From NCBI GenBank assembly GCA_001820655.1, contig MHQM01000034.1, positions 12,335 through 36,093 on the forward strand: a DNA stretch of 23,759 nucleotides. The letters are read 5' to 3'. The translations under genes were made by a program, and so were the position numbers. Every line of letters begins with the position of its first letter. The stretch's first letter is position 1. Shown piece by piece: positions 7,109-13,977 of this stretch. Origin of the DNA: Candidatus Sungbacteria bacterium RIFCSPHIGHO2_02_FULL_52_23. GTDB taxonomy: Bacteria > Patescibacteriota > Minisyncoccia > Sungbacterales > HO2-52-23. The notes under the pieces were generated by a model. The model saw nothing but the letters and a program-made list of their open reading frames with translations. It did not search any database and had not been told where the DNA came from.

Positions 7109-7150
7109 TTTATCTCAACATCTCTACGATCGTAGAGATGTTGAGATAAA
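7109..7150. repeat. 42-bp perfect palindrome downstream of fusA
   Basis: Each base from 7109 to 7129 pairs with 7150 back to 7130 with no loop and no mismatch. The half-site reads TATCTCAACATCTCTACGA. No T-run follows on either strand, so an ordinary terminator is unlikely. It lies in the 194-base spacer between fusA and the antitoxin-like gene. A binding site for a dimeric protein, a recombination site or a short mobile palindrome are all possible. Confidence 0.85.
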
Positions 7151-7183
7151 AATGAAAATGGAATTAAGATCTTACAAAACAAA

Positions 7184-9292
7184 TTATTTCTTCCCCTCTA
7201 TGATCTGCTGTGCCACGTTGTTGGGCACTTCTTCGTAGTGGTCAAACTCCATGGTAAATGACGCGCGTCCCTGCGTGAGCGAGCGGAGAGTCGTAACGTA
7301 GCCAAACATTTCGGCAAGCGGCACTTTGGCGTCAATGATGCGGATACCTGGTCCACGGTCCCCCGTGCCTTCAATTTTGGCGCGCTTTGAATTGAGGTCG
7401 CCCATGGTCTCGCCCAAAAACTGCTCGGGCGTGATCACTTCTATTTTCATCACGGGCTCAAGCATGACGAGAGTCGCGCGGCGCGCCGCCTCCTGCAAAG
7501 CCATGGATCCTGCGATCTTAAACGCCGCTTCCGACGAGTCTACTTCATGGTACGAGCCATCATAGAGCGCGATAGAAATATCCACGAGTGGGAATCCCGC
7601 CAGTACGCCTTTTTCGGTCGCTTCTTTCACGCCTTTCTCCACTGCGGGGATAAATTCCTGCGGGATCACGCCCCCTTTGATTTCGTTTTCAAACTCAAAG
7701 CCCTTGCCACGCTCAAGCGGGGTCACGCGAAGCCATACATGGCCGTACTGTCCGCGGCCTCCCGACTGCTTGATGTATTTGCCTTCGGCTTCCGCCGTCT
7801 TTTTGATTGTCTCCTTGTACGCTACCTGCGGCCTGCCGACATTGGCTTCCACGCCAAATTCCCGCTTCATGCGGTCTACGATGATTTCCAAATGCAATTC
7901 TCCCATGCCGGAGATGATCGTCTCGCCGGTTTCAGGATCCCCTTTCAGCCGGAACGTCGGATCTTCGTCGCCCAGACGCCGCAAGGCAGTACCCATTTTT
8001 TCCTGGTCCGCTTTTGTTTTCGGCTCAATCTTCAAAGACACGACAGGCTCGGGGAAGACGATCTTCTCAAGTATGATCTGGTTTTCCGGATCGCAGAGCG
8101 TATCTCCGGTATGGGTATTTTTAAGTCCTACGAGCGCGCCGATGTTGCCCGCGGAGATTTCTTTGAGTTCCTCGCGCGAGTTTGCGTGCAGTCGCAGGAT
8201 ACGGCCCACGCGCTCCTGATCGCCGGTCGCCACATTCAATACGTAACTCCCCGCTTTTAGGACGCCCGAGTACACGCGGAAAAATGTCAGCTGTCCGACA
8301 TACGGATCCGCCTGAAGTTTAAACGCGAGTGCCGCAAAGGGCGCGTCATCGCGCGCCTCGCGCATGAGCTCCGCACCCGAATCGGGATCAAGTCCCTTTA
8401 CCGGCGGCAGATCGGTCGGTGCGGGCAGGTATTCCACGACGCCGTCAAGCACGAGCTGTACGCCTTTGTTTTTGAGCGCGGATCCTGCAAACACCGGCAC
8501 GAGACGCGAGGCGATCGTCGCGCGGCGCAAAGCCGCGCGCAGTTCCTCAATCGCGATCTCTTTTCCTTCCAGATACCTCTCGGTCAGCGCATCATCGGAT
8601 TCGGCAATCTTCTCTATCATATTGTGGTGCCACTCGTCAGCCGATGCTTTCAACTCCTCCGGAATATCCATGAGTTCTATCTGCTCGCCATGCGGCCCGC
8701 GGAAATACACGGCCTTCATGCGCATGAGGTCAATGACGCCTTCGTGCTGCTGCTCGTGGCCGATCGGGATCGTCACGGGTACGGCATTGGGAGTCAGACG
8801 CTCGTGGATAGATGCAAGCGACCGCTCAAAGGACGCACCGGTGCGATCAAGCTTGTTGATGAAGCATATCCGCGGCACGCCAAATTTGTCCGCCTGGCGC
8901 CACACGGTCTCCGACTGCGGCTCCACCCCCGCGACTCCGTCAAACACGACGACCGCGCCGTCCAGCACACGGAGCGAGCGCTGTACTTCGACGGTAAAAT
9001 CAATGTGTCCCGGCGTGTCTATAATATTGAAACGATACTCGGATTCGCGGGCGCGATCGGGCGCAGTGGTTCGTTTCCAAAATGCTGTAGTCGCGGCCGC
9101 GGTGATCGTAATACCCCGCTCCCGCTCCTGCTCCATCCAGTCCATCACGGTCGTACCCTCATGCACTTCGCCGATCTTATGCGATACTCCGGTATAAAAA
9201 AGCACCCGCTCCGTCGTGGTGGTTTTTCCCGCATCAATGTGCGCGATGATGCCGATATTGCGGATATGCTCAAGAGGATATTCAGATGACAT
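7184..9292 (-). CDS. fusA: Elongation factor G
   Basis: EF-G is the GTPase that drives translocation and, with RRF, ribosome recycling. The 702 residues match the family. P-loop AHIDAGKTTTTERVLFYTG is at about 18-36, switch I RGITITAAA follows, then DTPGHIDFT (G3) and NKLDRTGA (G4). Domain IV is marked by GGRGQYGHVWLRV (about 509-521), and the C-terminal domain by FGYVTTLRSLTQGRASF. It starts 14 bases after rpsG, as in the classic str operon, and is the last gene of the rpsL transcript before the palindrome-bearing spacer. Confidence 0.98.
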   Translation of the reverse strand: MSSEYPLEHIRNIGIIAHIDAGKTTTTERVLFYTGVSHKIGEVHEGTTVMDWMEQERERGITITAAATTAFWKRTTAPDRARESEYRFNIIDTPGHIDFTVEVQRSLRVLDGAVVVFDGVAGVEPQSETVWRQADKFGVPRICFINKLDRTGASFERSLASIHERLTPNAVPVTIPIGHEQQHEGVIDLMRMKAVYFRGPHGEQIELMDIPEELKASADEWHHNMIEKIAESDDALTERYLEGKEIAIEELRAALRRATIASRLVPVFAGSALKNKGVQLVLDGVVEYLPAPTDLPPVKGLDPDSGAELMREARDDAPFAALAFKLQADPYVGQLTFFRVYSGVLKAGSYVLNVATGDQERVGRILRLHANSREELKEISAGNIGALVGLKNTHTGDTLCDPENQIILEKIVFPEPVVSLKIEPKTKADQEKMGTALRRLGDEDPTFRLKGDPETGETIISGMGELHLEIIVDRMKREFGVEANVGRPQVAYKETIKKTAEAEGKYIKQSGGRGQYGHVWLRVTPLERGKGFEFENEIKGGVIPQEFIPAVEKGVKEATEKGVLAGFPLVDISIALYDGSYHEVDSSEAAFKIAGSMALQEAARRATLVMLEPVMKIEVITPEQFLGETMGDLNSKRAKIEGTGDRGPGIRIIDAKVPLAEMFGYVTTLRSLTQGRASFTMEFDHYEEVPNNVAQQIIEGKK

Positions 9293-9306
9293 ACAGTTCT
9301 TGAGCG

Positions 9307-9774
9307 CTACCAGCTAAAATGCGCAAATGCCTTGTTGGCTTCGGCCATGCGGTGGACATCCGCGCGTTTTTTGATCGCGGCTCCTTCATTTTTGGTGGCG
9401 AGAATCAATTCGTCCGCAAGACGCGCATGCATCGGCTTGCCCTTTTTGGCACGCGCCGCCGCGAGTATCCAGCGGCATGCAAGCGCGAATTTGCGATCTC
9501 CACGCACTTCGCGCGGCACCTGATAGGTGGCGCCTCCGATACGGCGAGATTTAATCTCAAGCAAGGGTCCCACATTGCGCACCGCGGTCTCAAACGTATT
9601 GAGGGGATCCTGTTTGTATTCTTTTTCCAAAAGGTCAAACGTACGGTACACCACGCCCTGCGCGGTGGATTTCTTGCCACCCTTCATCACGTAATTGATA
9701 AATTTGGCAATGGTAACATTGCTGTATTTGGGGTCAGGCTTGATATCGCGTTGGAATTTTCGTTTTCGTCGCAT
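9307..9774 (-). CDS. rpsG: 30S ribosomal protein S7
   Basis: S7 nucleates assembly of the small-subunit head and contacts the E site. The 155 residues fit the family. The start MRRKRKFQRDIKPDPKYSN is close to the usual MPRRxxxxxRxxxPDPxYxS form. The beta-hairpin and helix region NVGPLLEIKSRRIGGATYQV (about 68-87) and a C-terminal HRMAEANKAFAHF helix are present. The ATG follows directly on four TAGGTTG repeats, read on this strand as CTACAACCTA, with no Shine-Dalgarno sequence. Confidence 0.97.
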   Translation of the reverse strand: MRRKRKFQRDIKPDPKYSNVTIAKFINYVMKGGKKSTAQGVVYRTFDLLEKEYKQDPLNTFETAVRNVGPLLEIKSRRIGGATYQVPREVRGDRKFALACRWILAAARAKKGKPMHARLADELILATKNEGAAIKKRADVHRMAEANKAFAHFSW

Positions 9775-9805
9775 TAGGTTGTAGGTTGTAGGTTGTAGGT
9801 TGTAG
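9775..9805. repeat. Tandem heptamer repeat (TAGGTTG x4.4)
   Basis: Four exact copies of TAGGTTG followed by TAG abut the rpsG start codon. Further on (9839-9857), TGCTACTTCCTACAAACTAC could pair with the repeat block. The same unit and the same TGCTACTTCCTAC 13-mer occur around the rpsC-rplP spacer. Copy number probably varies by slippage. Confidence 0.85.
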
Positions 9806-9866
9806 AGAAGACATTGCGCACTTAGACACTTGGTCGTGCTACTTCCTACAAACTACTCACTACCAC

Positions 9867-10286
9867 CTATTTCTTTATTTTAGGTCTTTTTGCTCCGTAC
9901 TTGCTTCTCTGCTGTTTGCGACCCTCCACGCCCGTCGTATCCAATACGCCGCGGACAATGTGATAGCGCACGCCCGGCAAATCTTTTACGCGTCCTCCGC
10001 GGATCAGCACCACCGAGTGCTCCTGCAGATTGTGTCCCTCGCCCGGAATGTAGGCCGTCACTTCCATGCCGTTGGTCAAACGCACGCGCGCGACCTTACG
10101 CAAAGCCGAGTTCGGCTTTTTGGGAGTCATGGTCGTCACCTTCACGCACACACCCCGTTTGAAAGGCGATTCATAAAATACGGGCTTATTTTGGAGCACG
10201 TTAAAACCCCGCGCAAGCGCGGGCGCTTTGGACTTGTACTGCCGGTGTCCTCTTCCTTGTTTGACCAACTGATTGATTGTCGGCAT
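9867..10286 (-). CDS. rpsL: 30S ribosomal protein S12
   Basis: S12 controls decoding accuracy at the A site. The start at 10286 gives 139 residues opening MPTINQLVKQGRG, the standard form; an upstream ATG would add 21 unrelated residues. Conserved blocks are TPKKPNSALRKVARVRL (about 54-70) and PGEGHNLQEHSVVLIRGG then DLPGVRYHIVRG (about 81-112). These include the PKKP loop in which streptomycin resistance arises in other bacteria. About 13-15 extra residues before that loop (APALARGFNVLQNKP) make it longer than E. coli S12; similar insertions occur in other phyla. It is the first gene of the str-type block. Confidence 0.97.
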   Translation of the reverse strand: MPTINQLVKQGRGHRQYKSKAPALARGFNVLQNKPVFYESPFKRGVCVKVTTMTPKKPNSALRKVARVRLTNGMEVTAYIPGEGHNLQEHSVVLIRGGRVKDLPGVRYHIVRGVLDTTGVEGRKQQRSKYGAKRPKIKK

Positions 10287-10328
10287 CTCAAATAAAAAAG
10301 TAACTGATGGCTCTATTGCAATGAAAGC

Positions 10329-10357
10329 ACGATAGCAAATCGCGCTCAAGTAGTCAA
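10329..10357 (-). promoter_or_regulatory. Promoter of rpsL-rpsG-fusA
   Basis: On the minus strand, TTGACT (10357-10352), exactly 17 bases, then TATCGT (10334-10329). Initiation near 10322 leaves a leader of about 36 bases before rpsL. This is the best sigma70-type match in the window. Fold-back element copy A1 begins 9 bases upstream of the -35 box. Confidence 0.75.
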
Positions 10358-10365
10358 TAAGCCTT

Positions 10366-10526
10366 TAGACCTACTGCGTAAAGATTCTTCTACTGCAATG
10401 TCCAAATTTCGGCTACGGCTTTGCAAAAATTATTCAACATATACACCGTATATGCTTCATAATTTTTGCTTCGCCTCGCCAGAAATTTGAACATTTCGCT
10501 ACGAAAATCTTTACGCAGTAGGTCTA
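10366..10526. mobile_element. Fold-back (MITE-like) element, copy A1
   Basis: A 161-base stretch bounded by 21-base perfect terminal inverted repeats, TAGACCTACTGCGTAAAGAT plus T. The interior is itself a long imperfect hairpin: GCATATAC and GTATATGC-like arms sit around the centre, and AAATTTC-bearing arms outside them. There is no coding frame of note. In inverted orientation most of it recurs at 22131-22332. A TA flanks or ends both sides, as expected for a TA target duplication. A non-autonomous transposable element is the simplest reading; a structured RNA is an alternative. Confidence 0.75.
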
Positions 10527-10538
10527 TTGAAACAGACG

Positions 10539-11174
10539 CTAGAAGAATCCGCCGGTGCCGGTGATCAGGCGGAATGAAAACAGCACAATCGGCGAAAGCA
10601 GAGGCGCAAGAAATGCGATGAAAAAGAGGAGTAGGAAAATCCCATATTGCTCAAGCAGGAGACGCACGCCGTACCAGTGGCGCGGCATGAGGGCAAACAA
10701 AAGTTTTGACCCGTCAAGCGGCGGGATCGGCACAAGATTGAAAAATGCGAGCGTAAGATTGAGGAGAGAGATGGTGGCCGCGATGGATATGAAGTTTGTA
10801 AGAAAAGCGCTCTCCGAAAGAAAAGGCACTGTGCGGAGCGATAAGCCAAAAATCAATGCAAGCAGGATATTTGCAGCAGGGCCTGCGATGCCGACAAGTG
10901 CCGGACCCCACTTGCCGCGGCGCAGACGGAGAGGGTTGTACGGCACGGGTTTGGCCCATCCTATGATGATCCCACCGAGCAGATACGACATGACAGGCAA
11001 AATCACCGTTCCGAAAGGATCTATATGACGGATGGGATTGAGCGTCAGACGTCCTTCTTCCTCGGCCGTACGGTCGCCCAAAGCAAGCGCCGCAAAACCA
11101 TGCGCCACTTCGTGGATCACCACGGAGAAGATCAAAACTCCTATCTGAAATATGAAACTGATTGCATTTTCCAT
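10539..11174 (-). CDS. Site-2 protease family (M50) membrane metalloprotease
   Basis: An intramembrane zinc protease of the M50B type. The 211-residue protein is almost all hydrophobic with about five to six membrane segments. The zinc-binding HEVAH motif is in the first segment (His21, Glu22, His25). The third ligand motif NLVPIPPLDG is at 146-155 (Asp154), and the conserved GPAAN is at 98-102. No PDZ or CBS domain is fused, so this is the minimal form common in small genomes. Substrate unknown; such enzymes usually cleave anti-sigma factors or leftover signal peptides. A 42-base hairpin (11185-11226) lies just before its start codon. Confidence 0.93.
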   Translation of the reverse strand: MENAISFIFQIGVLIFSVVIHEVAHGFAALALGDRTAEEEGRLTLNPIRHIDPFGTVILPVMSYLLGGIIIGWAKPVPYNPLRLRRGKWGPALVGIAGPAANILLALIFGLSLRTVPFLSESAFLTNFISIAATISLLNLTLAFFNLVPIPPLDGSKLLFALMPRHWYGVRLLLEQYGIFLLLFFIAFLAPLLSPIVLFSFRLITGTGGFF

Positions 11175-11184
11175 AAGGCTTTGT

Positions 11185-11226
11185 CCAAAATTTCAATCCC
11201 GCTTTTTGTGGGAGAAGAAATTTTGG
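11185..11226 (-). other. Leader hairpin of the site-2 protease gene
   Basis: CCAAAATTTC (11185-11194) pairs with GAAATTTTGG (11217-11226), and inside it CCCGC pairs with GTGGG around a T-rich loop. It lies 10 bases upstream of the start codon of the minus-strand protease and may affect its translation. No family is recognised. Confidence 0.5.
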
Positions 11227-11238
11227 TTACAAAACTTA

Positions 11239-11353
11239 TGCCCCGCATTAATTTTTATATCGCACTTCACAATGAGAGGTATACGAGCCGCAGGCGACAC
11301 CGCGGGGATTTCTTCATCATCGTACAAATTTGGCGCGAAATTAGTGCGGGGCA
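11239..11353. repeat. Imperfect inverted repeat pair in the divergent spacer
   Basis: TGCCCCGCATTAATTT (11239-11254) and AAATTAGTGCGGGGCA (11338-11353) are inverse with one mismatch in 16, enclosing 83 bases without a gene. The layout resembles a small fold-back element. No second copy is present in the window, so transposition is only a suggestion. Confidence 0.5.
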
Positions 11354-11356
11354 CGG

Positions 11357-11385
11357 TTGCGTACATAACAATCATATGCTATACA
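11357..11385 (+). promoter_or_regulatory. Promoter of rpmB-pepA
   Basis: TTGCGT (11357-11362), 17 bases, then TATACA (11380-11385). The rpmB ATG is at 11393, 7 bases beyond the -10 box, so transcription would begin at or next to the start codon. The spacing suggests a leaderless mRNA; the sequence CCC before the ATG is no Shine-Dalgarno site. Confidence 0.6.
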
Positions 11386-11392
11386 TATACCC

Positions 11393-11578
11393 ATGAATAT
11401 CTGCGCACTCTGTGACAAAGGCTCGGTTAAAGGCGGCAAACGCGCCTTTCTCCGAAGCCATTATAACCCGACGTCTTCAATCCGCAAACATCCCAATCTC
11501 CAGTGGGCGCGCATGGAATCAGGCGAACGCAAAAAAATCTGCGTCAAGTGCATGAAAAAACTGCACAAAACCGCCTGA
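11393..11578 (+). CDS. rpmB: 50S ribosomal protein L28
   Basis: A large-subunit protein. The 61 residues open MNICALCDKGSVKGGKRAFL. Two CxxC pairs (CALC at 4-7 and CVKC near 50-53) would bind one zinc ion, so this is the zinc-ribbon form. The middle block SHYNPTSSIRKHPNLQWA is typical of L28 in CPR genomes. It lies outside the main ribosomal block and is the first gene of a plus-strand unit. pepA follows after 4 bases. The predicted mRNA would be leaderless. Confidence 0.95.
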   Translation: MNICALCDKGSVKGGKRAFLRSHYNPTSSIRKHPNLQWARMESGERKKICVKCMKKLHKTA

Positions 11579-11582
11579 TCGT

Positions 11583-13079
11583 ATGAAGATCACGCCTGTC
11601 TCGCACGCGCAAGCCGCGAGAGCAAAAACTATCTTCATCCCCCTCTTCAAAAACGAATCGCCATCCGGCGATGCTGTTTTTATGCGGCTTGCGCCGTCCG
11701 TCAAAAAAGCCGTACTGGAGTTTGCGCGAAAAGAGTTTCGCGGCGATGAGGGAGAGACGAAATCAGTCTGGTTTGCCGTGGGCGCCGTACGACGCGTGCG
11801 CCTTTTCGGCAAGGGAGAAAAATCAAAATGGAACGCACGAAAAGCGGACATCCTGCCGCGGCGGTTTATCCGCGCGGCCAAGGCCGACCGCGCGAGCGAA
11901 TATGCAGTCTCGTCCGGAGGGGATCTCACAGCATTCGCGCGCAATTCCCTCATGGCGCATTTTGAATACAACCGGTATAAGGAGACTCCGAAAGGCGGCT
12001 GGCCGGAAGTAAAGAGTATCACGCCTGCCGTCGCGGACACAGACCGCGCGCCTGCTGTACGCGCGATCGCAGAAGGAAGCGCGATCGGCGAAGAAGTAAA
12101 CAGCGCGCGGGAACTTGCCAATACTCCGGGAAGCGATATGACGCCCATGCATCTTGCGGAGGCGGCGCGACTTGCCGCCAAACGCGCGGGTTTTCGCGCG
12201 ACCATCCTTGATGAAAAAGCAATCGCGCGCCTCGGTATGGGCGGAGTGCTGGGCGTCGCGCGGGGATCGGATGAGAAGCCGCGCTTTATCATTTTGGAAT
12301 ACCGCAAGGGCGCCAAAGACCAAAAACCGCTTGTGCTTGTCGGCAAAGGCGTCACGTTTGATACCGGCGGCATCAACCTCAAACCCGAACAATATATGTA
12401 TGAGATGCATATGGACATGTCGGGGGGTGCGGCAGTCATCCACGGTATCGCCGCAATCGCGCGCCTCAAACTTGCCATCAATGTCGTAGGGCTCGTTCCC
12501 GCAGTGGAAAATATGCCGTCAGGATCATCGTACCGCCCGGGAGACCTGCTCAAATCCATGAGCGGCAAGACCATTGAAGTACTCAATACAGACGCCGAAG
12601 GCCGCGTCATCTTGGCAGACGCGCTCACGTATGCTCTGCGCTACAAGCCGGGACTCATAGCAGACTTTGCGACACTCACCGGAGCGGCGCACGTGGCTCT
12701 AGGCAATTATTGCTCGGCGGTCTTTACCAACCGCGATGCGCTCACGGAAAAACTCGTTGCCGTAGGCACTGCATCGGGCGACTATGTCTGGCCTCTCCCC
12801 TTATGGGACGAATACCTGCATGAGATCAAGGGCACGTTTGGCGATATCGCCAATATGGCAAAAAACGACCGCTACGGCGGCGCGATCCACGGCGCAAAAT
12901 TCCTTGAACAATTCGTTGAAGACGCCCCGTTCGCGCACATAGATATCGCGCCCCGCATGACGGCGGTAGACTCCGATATTTTGGCACGGGGCGCCACTGG
13001 TGTTGGCGTCCGCTACATCGCAGAGCTTGCGCGGGCTTATCCGGGAATTATGAAGCAGGAAGAAGGAATTAGGAATTAG
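11583..13079 (+). CDS. pepA: Leucyl aminopeptidase, M17 family
   Basis: A cytosolic aminopeptidase with a two-metal site, normally hexameric, that removes N-terminal residues from peptides. It is 498 residues, the usual length. Metal ligands by family alignment are Lys255 and Asp260 (GKGVTFDTGG), Asp278 (MDMSGG), and Asp337 and Glu339 in NTDAEGR (335-341). The catalytic pair would be Lys267 and Arg341. All are present, so the enzyme should be active. The less conserved N-terminal domain spans about 1-165. In some bacteria PepA also binds DNA in Xer recombination; nothing here shows that. It starts 4 bases after rpmB. Confidence 0.95.
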   Translation: MKITPVSHAQAARAKTIFIPLFKNESPSGDAVFMRLAPSVKKAVLEFARKEFRGDEGETKSVWFAVGAVRRVRLFGKGEKSKWNARKADILPRRFIRAAKADRASEYAVSSGGDLTAFARNSLMAHFEYNRYKETPKGGWPEVKSITPAVADTDRAPAVRAIAEGSAIGEEVNSARELANTPGSDMTPMHLAEAARLAAKRAGFRATILDEKAIARLGMGGVLGVARGSDEKPRFIILEYRKGAKDQKPLVLVGKGVTFDTGGINLKPEQYMYEMHMDMSGGAAVIHGIAAIARLKLAINVVGLVPAVENMPSGSSYRPGDLLKSMSGKTIEVLNTDAEGRVILADALTYALRYKPGLIADFATLTGAAHVALGNYCSAVFTNRDALTEKLVAVGTASGDYVWPLPLWDEYLHEIKGTFGDIANMAKNDRYGGAIHGAKFLEQFVEDAPFAHIDIAPRMTAVDSDILARGATGVGVRYIAELARAYPGIMKQEEGIRN

Positions 13080-13098
13080 AATATCCGCGAAAACGCCC

Positions 13099-13977
13099 AT
13101 GCGTAATTCCAGCATCATGATTCCCGTCCTGCTCACGCGTATCAAAACGAGCGATGGCGTGGCGCTGGAAGGTATCGCAGTGCTTCCGAAAAAATCTTCC
13201 GGCACCGCACTTATCTGGCTACACGGGCTCAACTCCCGCTTCTCATCGGGACAAATCCTCGTAAAAGAGTTCTCGGAGCAGTGCCGCAAAAAAGGCATCG
13301 CATATTTCAAATTCAATACGCGCGGGCATGACGCCGCAGGTGGTAGCGTTGCAAAAAGTAAAAAACTCACCGGCGGCGGATTTGAGAAATTTGAGGAATG
13401 CGTCTTTGACATCCGCGCGATGGCGGCATTCGCGCAGAAACTCGGATACCGCCGTATCATCCTGGCAGGACACTCTACGGGCGCCAACAAAGCGCTCTTC
13501 TATATGTCACGCACGCGCGATCCCCGCGTAAAACATCTGATTCTGATAGCGCCTGTCAGCGACCGCTCGGGCGCATCCAAAGTACACGGAGCCGCGTGGC
13601 ACAAAAAGGGTCTTGCAATCGCGCATGCGCTCAAGAAAAAACGCGCGGCATATATGCCGCCCGAGTACGGCATCATGAGCCCCGACCGCTTCATCAGTCT
13701 CTATAGCGCAGGAGGCCGCGAGGACGTATTTCCCTATGACCGCGCGGACGCGCGCTGGGACGCGCTTGCGAGCATCCGCACGCCGCTTGCCGTCATCGTA
13801 GCCGAGCGCGACGAATATCTTGATCGCCCCGCGCGCGGCATCATCGCCGCATTTGAACGCCATGCGCAATGGACAAAGTCATTTTCCGGCATTATCATCA
13901 AAAGCGCCAACCACGGCTTCCGCGGGAAAGAAAAAGAGCTTACGGAAGCTATGATCGGCGAGGTCAGCGGGCTGTAG
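13099..13977 (+). CDS. Alpha/beta hydrolase of unknown substrate
   Basis: A 292-residue alpha/beta-hydrolase fold protein. LIWLHGLNSRFSSG (about 38-51) is the oxyanion-hole region, AGHSTG (about 121-126) holds the nucleophile serine, VIVAERDEYLD carries the likely acid (Asp near 238), and SANHGF carries the histidine (near 274). The short sequence after the nucleophile (NKALFYMSR) and the NTRGHD segment resemble small esterase or dienelactone-hydrolase relatives. Substrate cannot be named. The start is uncertain: a second ATG lies at 13117 and neither has a good ribosome binding site. Its last codons and stop overlap the 5' half of a tRNA-like sequence. Confidence 0.85.
   Translation: MRNSSIMIPVLLTRIKTSDGVALEGIAVLPKKSSGTALIWLHGLNSRFSSGQILVKEFSEQCRKKGIAYFKFNTRGHDAAGGSVAKSKKLTGGGFEKFEECVFDIRAMAAFAQKLGYRRIILAGHSTGANKALFYMSRTRDPRVKHLILIAPVSDRSGASKVHGAAWHKKGLAIAHALKKKRAAYMPPEYGIMSPDRFISLYSAGGREDVFPYDRADARWDALASIRTPLAVIVAERDEYLDRPARGIIAAFERHAQWTKSFSGIIIKSANHGFRGKEKELTEAMIGEVSGL

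Noticed and set aside
7020..7238. A 72-residue plus-strand frame across the palindrome
   Set aside because: It starts upstream of and runs through the 42-bp palindrome into the antisense of fusA. No ribosome binding site and no family resemblance.
9775..9805. CRISPR array
   Set aside because: The 7-base units are contiguous with no spacers, and no cas genes are near.
10366..10526. Integron attC site or group II intron for the fold-back elements
   Set aside because: No GTTRRRY/RYYYAAC core sites, no integrase, no domain V-like hairpin and no reverse transcriptase. Terminal inverted repeats with a TA flank fit a MITE-like element better.
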